Of a stretch of DNA of 64,000 bases, positions 24,637 through 31,798 are shown piece after piece (the first letter of the stretch is position 1; each line of letters opens with the position of its first letter). The DNA is taken from positions 1,240,001 to 1,304,000 of the forward strand of contig NZ_CP009428.1 in assembly GCF_000758725.1 (NCBI RefSeq). The letters run 5' to 3'. Source of the DNA: Paenibacillus odorifer (lineage in GTDB: Bacteria > Bacillota > Bacilli > Paenibacillales > Paenibacillaceae). The notes beneath the pieces were generated by a model. It was not told the origin of the DNA, did not search any database, and was given only the letters and a program-made list of their open reading frames with translations. The translations under genes and the position numbers were made by a program.

Positions 24637-25421
24637 AAACTATACTCATCGTAGATGATGAACCGAGAACAAGAGAAGGGGTTCGTAAAACATTAGAAGC
24701 CTGGTCATCCGGTCAATATCGCATCGAAACCGCAGCAAGCGGTGTTGAGGCACTGGCATGGCTGCAAAATAACGAAGTTAATCTACTTATTACCGATGTG
24801 CGCATGCCTGAGATTGGAGGGCTAGAATTAGTTGAAAAGCTGAACGAAATGCCTCATCCTCCAGTGGTTATTGTGATCTCCGGCCATCCTGAATTTGACT
24901 ATGCACAGAAAGCCTTGCAGTTTGGTGTAGTTGAATATTTACTGAAGCCACTCGACAAAACGAAGCTGGTCCGAGCAGTGGAATTAGCATTGAAACGCAA
25001 GGATGATATTTATCGAATCGAACGAATGGAGAAGCTGATCGATCCCAAGCTTATGGAAACGGTACAGCAGGAGAAAGTGTATAGCACTCAAGTGCGTGAG
25101 GCACTCCAATACTTAGACGAACATCTTCACGAATCGATATCCATGCGTGATATAGCGGATCAATTACACATGAATGCCAGCTATTTCAGCGTCCTTTTCA
25201 AAGAGCAGACGGGACTGACTTACAGTGAATATGTAACGAGAAGGAGAGTACAACGAGCCAAAGAACTACTGGTGAGCACCCGGCTGTCCATTGCTGAAAT
25301 CGCGGAACAAGTAGGCTATCAGACGGCCAAATATTTTGTGAAGGTATTTCGTGCACTCGAAAATGTTAGTCCAGGGCAATACCGGCAGAACGTCATGACC
25401 ACGGAGGAAAGAATCCAATAA
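24633..25421 (+). CDS. Response regulator with AraC-type DNA-binding domain (YesN family)
   Basis: A 262-residue regulator, start GTG 24633 overlapping the kinase stop (GTGA). The receiver domain covers 1–120: acidic pair Asp8/Asp9, phospho-acceptor Asp55 in LLITDVRMPE, and Lys in LLKPLDKTK. Residues 155–255 form two AraC helix-turn-helix motifs (ISMRDIADQLHMNASYFSVL, SIAEIAEQVGYQTAKYFVKV). This is shorter than classic YesN (~360 residues), with a short linker. It very probably activates the downstream sugar-uptake operon when phosphorylated by the adjacent kinase. Confidence 0.93.
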   Translation: MKTILIVDDEPRTREGVRKTLEAWSSGQYRIETAASGVEALAWLQNNEVNLLITDVRMPEIGGLELVEKLNEMPHPPVVIVISGHPEFDYAQKALQFGVVEYLLKPLDKTKLVRAVELALKRKDDIYRIERMEKLIDPKLMETVQQEKVYSTQVREALQYLDEHLHESISMRDIADQLHMNASYFSVLFKEQTGLTYSEYVTRRRVQRAKELLVSTRLSIAEIAEQVGYQTAKYFVKVFRALENVSPGQYRQNVMTTEERIQ

Positions 25422-25482
25422 TAGTGGTATTAGTCCCAATCCTTATGACCTTACGACATCATGGGATCCAAGCTACAATTTA

Positions 25483-25496
25483 GTTAAGCGGTTACA
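25483..25496 (+). promoter_or_regulatory. Candidate CcpA (cre) site before sugar-binding protein gene
   Basis: GTTAAGCGGTTACA agrees with the cre consensus TGWAANCGNTNWCA at 12 of 14 positions. It lies 37 bases before the start of the binding-protein gene, a position suited to catabolite repression. Confidence 0.45.
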
Positions 25497-25532
25497 AGGC
25501 CGCTAGACAACAATAGAAAAGGGGTTGTAAGC

Positions 25533-26855
25533 GTGCGCAATAAAAAATGGACAATATTGTTCTTAACGATGTGCCTCGTTCTTGTCACAGCTGGTTGTGG
25601 TCAAAAAGATAACAATGCAGGTGAATCTAAAGGTAGTGCAAATGGGGGAAGCGACAAAGTCACCGTTAACTTCATGCATTTATGGCCAGAAGGTGTTTCT
25701 GCCGGACAAAATAAAATTGTTAATCAAATCATTAAAGAATATCAAACAGAGCATCCCAATGTTGTAATCAAGCAAGAGGTTCTGGACAACGAGCAATACA
25801 AAAATAAGCTGAAGGTATTGTCTGCTTCTAACGAATTGCCAGACGTTGGGGTAACTTGGGCCGCTGGCTTTTTGCAGCCTTACGTTGAAGGAAATCTGTT
25901 CGCACCTGTAGATGACTTGTTGAATGGTGAATTGAAAGACAAGTTCGTCGCAGGAACTACAGAAGCTTATGCTATTAACGATAAAACGTATGCGCTTCCA
26001 CTTGAGTTTAACATCGCACCTATCTACTACAATAAAGCTATTTTTGAAAAGTATAATCTTGAGGTTCCACAAACCTACGATCAGTTTAAGCAAGTTGTAA
26101 AAACACTATCTGATGGGGGCATTGCACCGATTGCTCTCGGCAATAAGGATCGCTGGACAGGATCGCTTTGGTATATGTATCTGGCTGATCGGATCGCAGG
26201 CCAACAGGCACTTGCAGGTGCGATCAGTGGATCAGGCTCATTTATGGATGAAGGATTAGTAAAGGCGGCATCAGAGGTCCAATCACTTGTAGACAGCAAT
26301 GCATTTGTTAAGGGATTCAACGGTTTATCAAATGAAGAGGCAAAATCAGAGTTCGTAAATGGCAAGGCGGCAATGTACATGATGGGATCATGGGATCTGC
26401 CAAACTTCACAACGAATGAAGAAATTCCACTGGAATTCCGTAATAGTGTTGGTTTCTTCAAATTCCCGACAGTTGAAGGCGGGAAGGGAGACATTAACAG
26501 CTGGGTAGGTGGACCAGGTGTAGGATTATTTGTCGCTGAGAACTCTGAGGTAAAAGAAGAAGCAAAATTATTCGTCGAGTATTTCGTATCCAAATGGGGA
26601 GAGCAATCCGTAACTGGAGCAGGCGTTATTCCAGCTACGAAGGTGGACACCGCCACACTGGATCTACCACAGCTCTACATCGATTTGTTTAACGAAATGA
26701 ACAAAGCTAGCAGCATCACTTTATTCGCAGATGTTCAAATGCGTGCCAATGCAGCAGAAACGCATCTGAATATGATCCAGGCTCTTTTTGGCAAAGCGGT
26801 GACGCCAGAGAAGTATTCCGAGGAGCATGACGCGGCCATCTCCAAAGGCAACTAA
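25533..26855 (+). CDS. ABC transporter sugar-binding lipoprotein (CUT1 family)
   Basis: A 440-residue solute-binding protein of the SBP_bac_1 type. GTG 25533 follows AAAAGGGG; signal peptide ends at lipobox VTAGC. Family features are TVNFMHLWPE at the first strand, LPDVGVTWAAGFLQPYVEGN, YALPLEFNIAPIYYNKAIFE (hinge crossing), and GKAAMYMMGSWDLPNF. It would capture an oligosaccharide outside the membrane and deliver it to the two permeases encoded next. No ATPase gene is present, as usual for CUT1 systems that use a shared MsmX-type ATPase. The substrate is not evident. Confidence 0.93.
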   Translation: MRNKKWTILFLTMCLVLVTAGCGQKDNNAGESKGSANGGSDKVTVNFMHLWPEGVSAGQNKIVNQIIKEYQTEHPNVVIKQEVLDNEQYKNKLKVLSASNELPDVGVTWAAGFLQPYVEGNLFAPVDDLLNGELKDKFVAGTTEAYAINDKTYALPLEFNIAPIYYNKAIFEKYNLEVPQTYDQFKQVVKTLSDGGIAPIALGNKDRWTGSLWYMYLADRIAGQQALAGAISGSGSFMDEGLVKAASEVQSLVDSNAFVKGFNGLSNEEAKSEFVNGKAAMYMMGSWDLPNFTTNEEIPLEFRNSVGFFKFPTVEGGKGDINSWVGGPGVGLFVAENSEVKEEAKLFVEYFVSKWGEQSVTGAGVIPATKVDTATLDLPQLYIDLFNEMNKASSITLFADVQMRANAAETHLNMIQALFGKAVTPEKYSEEHDAAISKGN

Positions 26856-26886
26856 AGCTTCGACAACTAGGCGAAGGGGACAATTA

Positions 26887-26916
26887 GCTTATCCGGCAGC
26901 GTGATGCCGGATAAGC
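26887..26916 (+). promoter_or_regulatory. Intercistronic hairpin between binding protein and permeases
   Basis: Perfect 12-base stem GCTTATCCGGCA / TGCCGGATAAGC with a six-base loop, followed by the weak CTTTCCTC. It probably stabilises the 3' end of the binding-protein mRNA or terminates partially. Confidence 0.65.
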
Positions 26917-26956
26917 CTTTCCTCAAACGGTTTATGAAGGAAAGGAGTCGGACACT

Positions 26957-27838
26957 TTGGATAAAGTGATGTCTAACAAAAAAATAATCGCGTTATATGT
27001 ATTTCCCGCCTTGCTTCTCATTCTGGCTATTGTATATATTCCGATTGTTCTAACGGGTTATTATGGACTGAATAAATGGAATGGCATAGGTGCTCTGACT
27101 TTTATCGGATTTGATAACTATAAAGCTTTGCTAACAGACCAAACCTTCTGGAATAGTGCTTGGCATTCTCTGCAGTTAGCGTTGTTTTCTACCCTAAGTC
27201 TCATTATTTATTTGGCAATTGCTATGGTATTAGCCGCCCGGATCAAGGGAGCTAACTTGTTTCGCAAAATATATCTGATTCCGATGCTGTTATCGTCCGT
27301 TGCGATTGCGCAGCTTTGGCTAAGAATTTATCATCCGACGAACGGAATTGTGAACAGCTTATTAGTTTCCATTGGTTTTGCTAATCCTCCTGCATGGCTT
27401 GCAGAGCCTACATTAGTTTTGTTTGCTTTATTTATTCCCATTCTGTGGCAATATGCTGGTTTCTATATTCTGATCTATTACGCAGCACTCAAGAATATCC
27501 CGACCTCTCTGGAAGAGGCAGCAAAGATTGACGGAGCCTCTGCCTTACAAATCGCTTGGAAAATTAAGCTTCCACTCGCAATGGAAGTCATCAAAGTTAC
27601 GATTGTTCTAGCCGTTGTAGGTTCTCTGAAGTATTTTGACTTAATCTTTGTTATGACGGATGGAGGTCCTAATGGCTCTAGTGAAGTGATGGCGTCTTAT
27701 ATGTATCATCAGGCTTTTCGGGCTTATGATTTTGGCTACGGGAGTGCAATTGGATTCTTCCTGCTCGTCATCTGTCTCGTCATTACTTGGGTCATTCGCA
27801 AATTAACTGCTACGAAAGAATCGATCCAATACTCATAA
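26957..27838 (+). CDS. Sugar ABC transporter permease (MalF/LacF-type)
   Basis: A 293-residue inner-membrane permease with six helices. The EAA loop that contacts the ATPase is EEAAKIDGASALQIAWKIKL, with the conserved Gly. The start is TTG 26957, about ten bases after AAGGAG; ATG 26969 is an alternative. The N-terminal hydrophobic segment (IIALYVFPALLLILAIVYI) is a typical MalF/UgpA-type first helix. It forms a heterodimer with the next gene product; the two are 13 bases apart. Confidence 0.93.
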   Translation: MDKVMSNKKIIALYVFPALLLILAIVYIPIVLTGYYGLNKWNGIGALTFIGFDNYKALLTDQTFWNSAWHSLQLALFSTLSLIIYLAIAMVLAARIKGANLFRKIYLIPMLLSSVAIAQLWLRIYHPTNGIVNSLLVSIGFANPPAWLAEPTLVLFALFIPILWQYAGFYILIYYAALKNIPTSLEEAAKIDGASALQIAWKIKLPLAMEVIKVTIVLAVVGSLKYFDLIFVMTDGGPNGSSEVMASYMYHQAFRAYDFGYGSAIGFFLLVICLVITWVIRKLTATKESIQYS

Positions 27839-27851
27839 GGAGGGGCGCTTC

Positions 27852-28742
27852 ATGATGTCTGGAACTGCAGGAAGGCTAGAAATCGGGCCAAAGACAGGCG
27901 GCGCAGGTGCGGAGATCACACGTAAATTCGGCTACTCATTGCTATATATCGTGTTGATTGCCGTTGCTGCTCTGCAATTGTTTCCGCTTGTATGGCTGCT
28001 GTTTTTCTCATTAAAAAATAATCAGGAAGTGTTCAACCTTCCTGCTCTATCGTTGCCGATGAATCCTCACTGGGAGAATTACGCGAAGGTCTGGAATGTA
28101 GGGAACATCAACGTGTATTTCTTCAACAGCGTATGGATTACCATCGTGGCTACGGTGTTAACGGTTATCTTCGGGAGCTTGGTTACGTATGCAGTTACCA
28201 GGATGAAATGGAAGGGAAGCTCGTTCGTACTGGGTTTGTTTATGGTAGCGATGATGATTCCTGTTCACTCCACGCTTATTCCGTTATTTAGTATATTCAA
28301 TAAGATTGGCTTAACGGATCACCCTTTGTCACTTATTTTGTCTTATGTCGCTTTTAACATGCCGATAACGATTATGATTTTGCTGGGTTTCTATTACGCA
28401 CTGCCACGCGAAGTGGAAGAGGCCGCGGTTATTGATGGTTGTTCCGTGAACAGAATGTTTTTTAGAATTATACTTCCTATGACAAGCTCGGTGATCGCGA
28501 CTACAGCCATTATTAATATGATCTATAACTGGAACGAATTTATTTTTGTAAACACATTTATTAGTTCTGATTCTTACAAGACGCTGACCGTGGGGGTGCA
28601 AAACTTCATTGGTCAATATACAACGGATTGGGGTGCGATCGGGGCAACGCTTATGATCAGTATTTTGCCTATCCTGATTACATTCCTGTTCCTCAGTAAC
28701 CGTATCGTTGAGGGAATTGCGGCGGGTTCGGTTAAAGGGTAA
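27852..28742 (+). CDS. Sugar ABC transporter permease (MalG/LacG-type)
   Basis: A 296-residue permease with six helices and the EAA loop VEEAAVIDGCSVNRMFFRII. ATG 27852 lies behind AAGGAGGGG. The 25-residue hydrophilic N-terminus before FGYSLLYIVLIAVAALQLF is common in MalG-type proteins. It pairs with the preceding permease to form the membrane channel, and a strong terminator follows at 28750, closing the operon. Confidence 0.93.
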   Translation: MMSGTAGRLEIGPKTGGAGAEITRKFGYSLLYIVLIAVAALQLFPLVWLLFFSLKNNQEVFNLPALSLPMNPHWENYAKVWNVGNINVYFFNSVWITIVATVLTVIFGSLVTYAVTRMKWKGSSFVLGLFMVAMMIPVHSTLIPLFSIFNKIGLTDHPLSLILSYVAFNMPITIMILLGFYYALPREVEEAAVIDGCSVNRMFFRIILPMTSSVIATTAIINMIYNWNEFIFVNTFISSDSYKTLTVGVQNFIGQYTTDWGAIGATLMISILPILITFLFLSNRIVEGIAAGSVKG

Positions 28743-28749
28743 GTAGAAA

Positions 28750-28804
28750 GAAGACCTGAATTTCTCAGCTCGAAAAGCTGAAGAGAATTCCGGTCTTTTT
28801 TTTT
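28750..28804 (+). terminator. Rho-independent terminator of the sugar ABC operon
   Basis: Long stem (AAGACCTGAATTTCTCAGCT with its imperfect complement), loop CGAAA, followed by nine T. Confidence 0.88.
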
Positions 28805-28891
28805 AATCCAATCTAGAATTTTGATTCAATCCTGAAAGCCTCGGGTTAATGGAGGCTATCAAAGATGAACATTCGAAAGGAGAGATTGCTG

Positions 28892-29059
28892 ATGGAACCG
28901 GGCTATAAGGATAGAAGTGTTGAAGTGGAGCATAGGGAGGTACAACGGAAATCGGATTCCAGCGTTGTCGCATCTACCTTTATTAAATATGCTGCTTACA
29001 TTATAATATTTTTTGGTTTTCTGTTCTTTTTGGTTAAATATGTATTTCCTAAGTTTTAA
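28892..29059 (+). CDS. Small single-helix membrane protein
   Basis: A 55-residue protein. ATG 28892 is favoured by AAAGGAGAG just upstream; the in-frame ATG at 28865 has no site. Residues 1–30 are hydrophilic and charged (SVEVEHREVQRKSDSS), and residues 33–52 are a membrane helix (YAAYIIIFFGFLFFLVKYVF) with a short basic end. I do not recognise a family with a known role; the topology suggests N-terminus inside. A terminator follows. Confidence 0.65.
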   Translation: MEPGYKDRSVEVEHREVQRKSDSSVVASTFIKYAAYIIIFFGFLFFLVKYVFPKF

Positions 29060-29090
29060 AAACAGAATATGTTCCATGTTATTGAAAAAG

Positions 29091-29122
29091 GATGTGCCTG
29101 CTATTTAGGGACATCTTTTTTT
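29091..29122 (+). terminator. Rho-independent terminator after small membrane gene
   Basis: GATGTGCC / GGGACATC (one mismatch) followed by seven T. Confidence 0.72.
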
Positions 29123-29234
29123 GCTGTAATATGTTAGTATGTATTTCAATAATTTAGGATATTTCCGATTGTGGCAACTTATCAAAAATATGGGTTAAAT
29201 GATGTCAACGAGTTAACGTGGGGGCTGTGAGATA

Positions 29235-29735
29235 ATGAAAAATATGAAAAAAGTTATTTTGCTAGGCATTATAGTGGTACTTGCATTCGCGATAGTAATT
29301 AAATTTAACCATGGAGATACTGCTGGGGAAGATTCTCTAGTAGCTGAGGCTACAGTAGTACATGAAGTGCCTCCAACGACGTCTTCTAAGGAATCTGTAG
29401 TGGCAACAGCTGAAATCTCTGCCTCAGCGGACGGAAAAGATTTAAAAATACGGATGTCTGGAGGTAATTCTAATAATTTTGGCAGAGAAACATGGGGAAA
29501 AGGTGAGATAATCTCATTTTCTGTGACGAATTCAGAGGAACAAGAACTTGAGATTGGGCTCATGTCGGTAGAGACTGAAGAGATTATCAGTGAAACACTT
29601 CGGACGGGTACAGGCATAGTGGAAATTACCATCCCCGAAGATGGTGTTTACCGTATCTATATAAAAAACCATGCTCCTGATCCTGCCAACTTTGAAGTTA
29701 ATCTAAATAAGGAATTATTGAGCCCTCTAGTGTAA
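29235..29735 (+). CDS. Exported or membrane-anchored hypothetical protein
   Basis: A 166-residue protein with one N-terminal hydrophobic segment (VILLGIIVVLAFAIVIKF) that is either a signal anchor or a signal peptide without a clear cleavage site. The remainder is acidic and predicted all-beta (LKIRMSGGNSNNFGRETWGK, IISFSVTNSEEQELEIGLMS, VYRIYIKNHAPDPANFEVNL), like a small beta-sandwich with a C-terminal strand typical of pre-peptidase C-type domains. ATG 29235 has GGGGGC upstream. No specific function can be given. Confidence 0.68.
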   Translation: MKNMKKVILLGIIVVLAFAIVIKFNHGDTAGEDSLVAEATVVHEVPPTTSSKESVVATAEISASADGKDLKIRMSGGNSNNFGRETWGKGEIISFSVTNSEEQELEIGLMSVETEEIISETLRTGTGIVEITIPEDGVYRIYIKNHAPDPANFEVNLNKELLSPLV

Positions 29736-29753
29736 CCGAGTATTGCCTCTAAC

Positions 29754-29789
29754 AAAAACGGATACCGTCTTCTTAAAAGACGATATCCG
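29754..29789 (-). terminator. Rho-independent terminator of cmpA
   Basis: Minus-strand stem CGGATATCGTCTT / AAGACGGTATCCG followed by TTTTTG. It is 38 bases past the cmpA stop and may also end the convergent gene at 29235. Confidence 0.75.
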
Positions 29790-29826
29790 CTGCTTTAAAG
29801 ATGTCCTAGATCTTAATCATACGAGG

Positions 29827-29958
29827 CTATAACTTCATCTCATTACTCGATTCCGCAGAATTACGATAAAAGAACCAGCACTCATTCAGCAGCTTGATCT
29901 GACGGCGGTCTTTTTTGTAATAGGCTTTCATTAGCTGATGGCAGAGCCACTGTGGCAA
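29827..29958 (-). CDS. cmpA: Cortex morphogenetic protein CmpA
   Basis: A 43-residue gene too short for routine finding. It starts at TTG 29958 directly after a strong GAGGAGGG and reads MPQWLCHQLMKAYYKKDRRQ, then IKLLNECWFFYRN, ending at TAG 29827–29829. The pattern MPxWLxxQxxxAxxxKDxxQIKxLNxCWFxYR is that of CmpA, a small sporulation protein that in B. subtilis works with ClpXP and SpoIVA to control assembly of coat and cortex. The position near the SprT-like gene and downstream of tex is conserved with B. subtilis. The tail after YRN is a few residues longer than in B. subtilis. Confidence 0.85.
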   Translation of the reverse strand: MPQWLCHQLMKAYYKKDRRQIKLLNECWFFYRNSAESSNEMKL

Positions 29959-30022
29959 GCGAATCCCTCCTCTAACAACTTACGTAAGTTAGAATATGGA
30001 GAAATAAGCCTAAAGGTGCGGA

Positions 30023-30385
30023 TTACAGTAGGCTTTCTGCTTCCTCTTCGTACCACTGCTCCAATTGAGCCTGTAGCGCTCGGATCTCAGTAAGCAGGGA
30101 GATCAGTGGGTAGTTCTTCTGCTCTTGAACAGAGGCGAAGGCCTGTTCCAATCTATTGATATAATCCAGACCGGACTCCAGGGAGTAATCCTCACGTAAC
30201 AGATCCAGCGAGTCACATTCGGCGATGGCTAAGGGCAGATCCGGAACATTATCGGCTGTCAGCTTATCGATTTCTTTGTTCAGGCGTAAATTGAGCGCAC
30301 TTAGTTGGTACGCATATTCCTCAGGCATTTCCACGAATTGTAATTCTTGATTTTGCTGCAAAATTACATACCGCATTTTCGGCAT
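30023..30385 (-). CDS. Conserved hypothetical protein
   Basis: A 120-residue acidic, mainly helical cytoplasmic protein starting at ATG 30385 behind GGAGGGAG. It opens with a short beta strand (MRYVILQQNQELQFVEMP) and continues as helices rich in Leu and Glu (ALNLRLNKEIDKLTADN, EIRALQAQLEQWYEEEAESL). I do not recognise it as a named family. It lies 64 bases upstream of cmpA on the same strand, so the two may be co-transcribed. Confidence 0.7.
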   Translation of the reverse strand: MPKMRYVILQQNQELQFVEMPEEYAYQLSALNLRLNKEIDKLTADNVPDLPLAIAECDSLDLLREDYSLESGLDYINRLEQAFASVQEQKNYPLISLLTEIRALQAQLEQWYEEEAESLL

Positions 30386-30496
30386 TGTTCATTCTCCCTC
30401 CGTACTTGTCTTCCTTCTTGACAGTTTAGCCTATGCACAAGTTACAATTCAAGTAGAGATCTTATTTCCCGTGGAAAGGACTTGTGATAGAACGCT

Positions 30497-30967
30497 ATGG
30501 AAACTATGAGCAACGAAGAGCTGCAGCTGTGGATTGAGCAGGTATCACGGGACAGCTTTGGCGTGCCGTTTAGACACAAGGCGAGCTTTAACAGCCGGTT
30601 GTCCTCAACGGGCGGCCGATATTTTACCAAAAGCCATAATATAGAGATTAATCCCCATCAGCTTGCCATGTTTGGCAGAGAAGAGACGGAGCGGATTATC
30701 AAGCATGAGCTCTGCCATTATCATTTGCATTTGGCTAAGCGAGGGTATATGCATCGTGATGCTGATTTCAAAAGCCTGCTGGCGCAAGTCGGCGGAAGCC
30801 GCTACTGTCAGACACTGCCGGGTGCAAAAGCTCGGAAGTCGTTGCCCTATCGATATAAGCTTGTATGCAGTGCCTGTGCCATGGAGTATCCGCGTAAGCG
30901 AAAAGTAGACCCTAAGCGTTATCGCTGCGGTAAATGTTCGGGCAAGTTGAAGTTATTTATTTTATAA
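30497..30967 (+). CDS. SprT-family zinc-binding protein (YdcK-like)
   Basis: A 156-residue SprT-like protein. The metalloprotease-type motif H-E-x-x-H is HELCH at 70–74, preceded by HNIEINPHQLAMFG and followed by HRDADFKSLLAQVG; a C-terminal zinc ribbon carries CSAC and CGKC. The B. subtilis equivalent, ydcK, sits beside cmpA, as here. Enzymatic activity of the small bacterial SprT proteins is not established. ATG 30497 is used, but ATG 30506 (MSNEELQ) is equally plausible because neither has a strong ribosome site. The 3' end overlaps the convergent pentapeptide gene by 11 bases. Confidence 0.88.
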   Translation: METMSNEELQLWIEQVSRDSFGVPFRHKASFNSRLSSTGGRYFTKSHNIEINPHQLAMFGREETERIIKHELCHYHLHLAKRGYMHRDADFKSLLAQVGGSRYCQTLPGAKARKSLPYRYKLVCSACAMEYPRKRKVDPKRYRCGKCSGKLKLFIL

Positions 30968-31595
30968 CCAAACCTAATAATCCGACAAAAGAAACAGCTT
31001 GCTGAGGCGAAATGATGCATCCTTCTAAATCTTTGATATCCACGATCAAGCCACTGAACTCGCAGTCACTAAGATCGATCCCATTAAGCTTTGATCCTGA
31101 CAATGTGGCTTGATCCATATTACACTCGCTGAAGCTGATTTTTTGGAAATTTGACTGATAGTAGTCGGAACTCATTAATGAACTGCTCTCAAAAGCAACC
31201 TGCTTCAGATTAGCGAATCGAAACGTAGCAAAATCCCCGATACAATCTACTACACGAACATTTTGGAATCTGCCTCTTGTAAAGTCTGTGCCAATAAGCT
31301 TGCAGTTTCTAAATTCAGTTCGATGAATAATGCCATTCGTAAAATCCACATTAGATAGATCACAGCGATCAAAAATCACGTCCATAAGCTCGATCCCAGT
31401 TAGGGAGCACTCCGTAATCGTTACATTTTTAAAAATCACGCGATCAAAGCTGACCTTATTAGCCTCTTGATTATCAATAACCGTATCGCTGATGCCGCAA
31501 CAGCTGAATTCGTCCTTGGTTTGCAGCGAATATATTTGCTCAGGAAGAAGAGAGTCTGGATCTGCTATTTTTGGCGAATCAATTTTGAAATTCAT
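30957..31595 (-). CDS. Pentapeptide-repeat protein
   Basis: A 212-residue protein with A(D/N)LXX-type pentapeptide repeats from about residue 48 to 185 (VSFDRVIFKNVTITECSLTG, CDLSNVDFTNGIIHRTEFRN), which fold as a right-handed quadrilateral beta-helix. ATG 31595 follows GGAGGT. Some members (Qnr, MfpA) protect DNA gyrase from quinolones, but this one lacks clear evidence for that; most have no known function. It is convergent with the SprT-like gene. Confidence 0.87.
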   Translation of the reverse strand: MNFKIDSPKIADPDSLLPEQIYSLQTKDEFSCCGISDTVIDNQEANKVSFDRVIFKNVTITECSLTGIELMDVIFDRCDLSNVDFTNGIIHRTEFRNCKLIGTDFTRGRFQNVRVVDCIGDFATFRFANLKQVAFESSSLMSSDYYQSNFQKISFSECNMDQATLSGSKLNGIDLSDCEFSGLIVDIKDLEGCIISPQQAVSFVGLLGLVIK

Positions 31596-31738
31596 ATGTA
31601 CCTCCGTTTGTTTACTCTTTGCGGGTAGCTAAAACTAACTATCATCGCGTTAAACCGATTTGTCAATCTTCATGAAGGTTGTAGGGATTGGATATCCGTA
31701 CAAATACACCTTTTTCTGGATAAAATCGCACATCGTTT

Positions 31739-31752
31739 TGTAAGCGTTCCCA
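31739..31752 (+). promoter_or_regulatory. Candidate CcpA (cre) site before the GH87-like gene
   Basis: TGTAAGCGTTCCCA matches the cre consensus TGWAANCGNTNWCA at 13 of 14 positions. It lies 46 bases before the start codon, so glucose repression of this glycanase is plausible. Confidence 0.55.
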
Positions 31753-31798
31753 AACTAATATGAAAAGGAAGTCCATATTAATTAGAGGGGGCACATGT

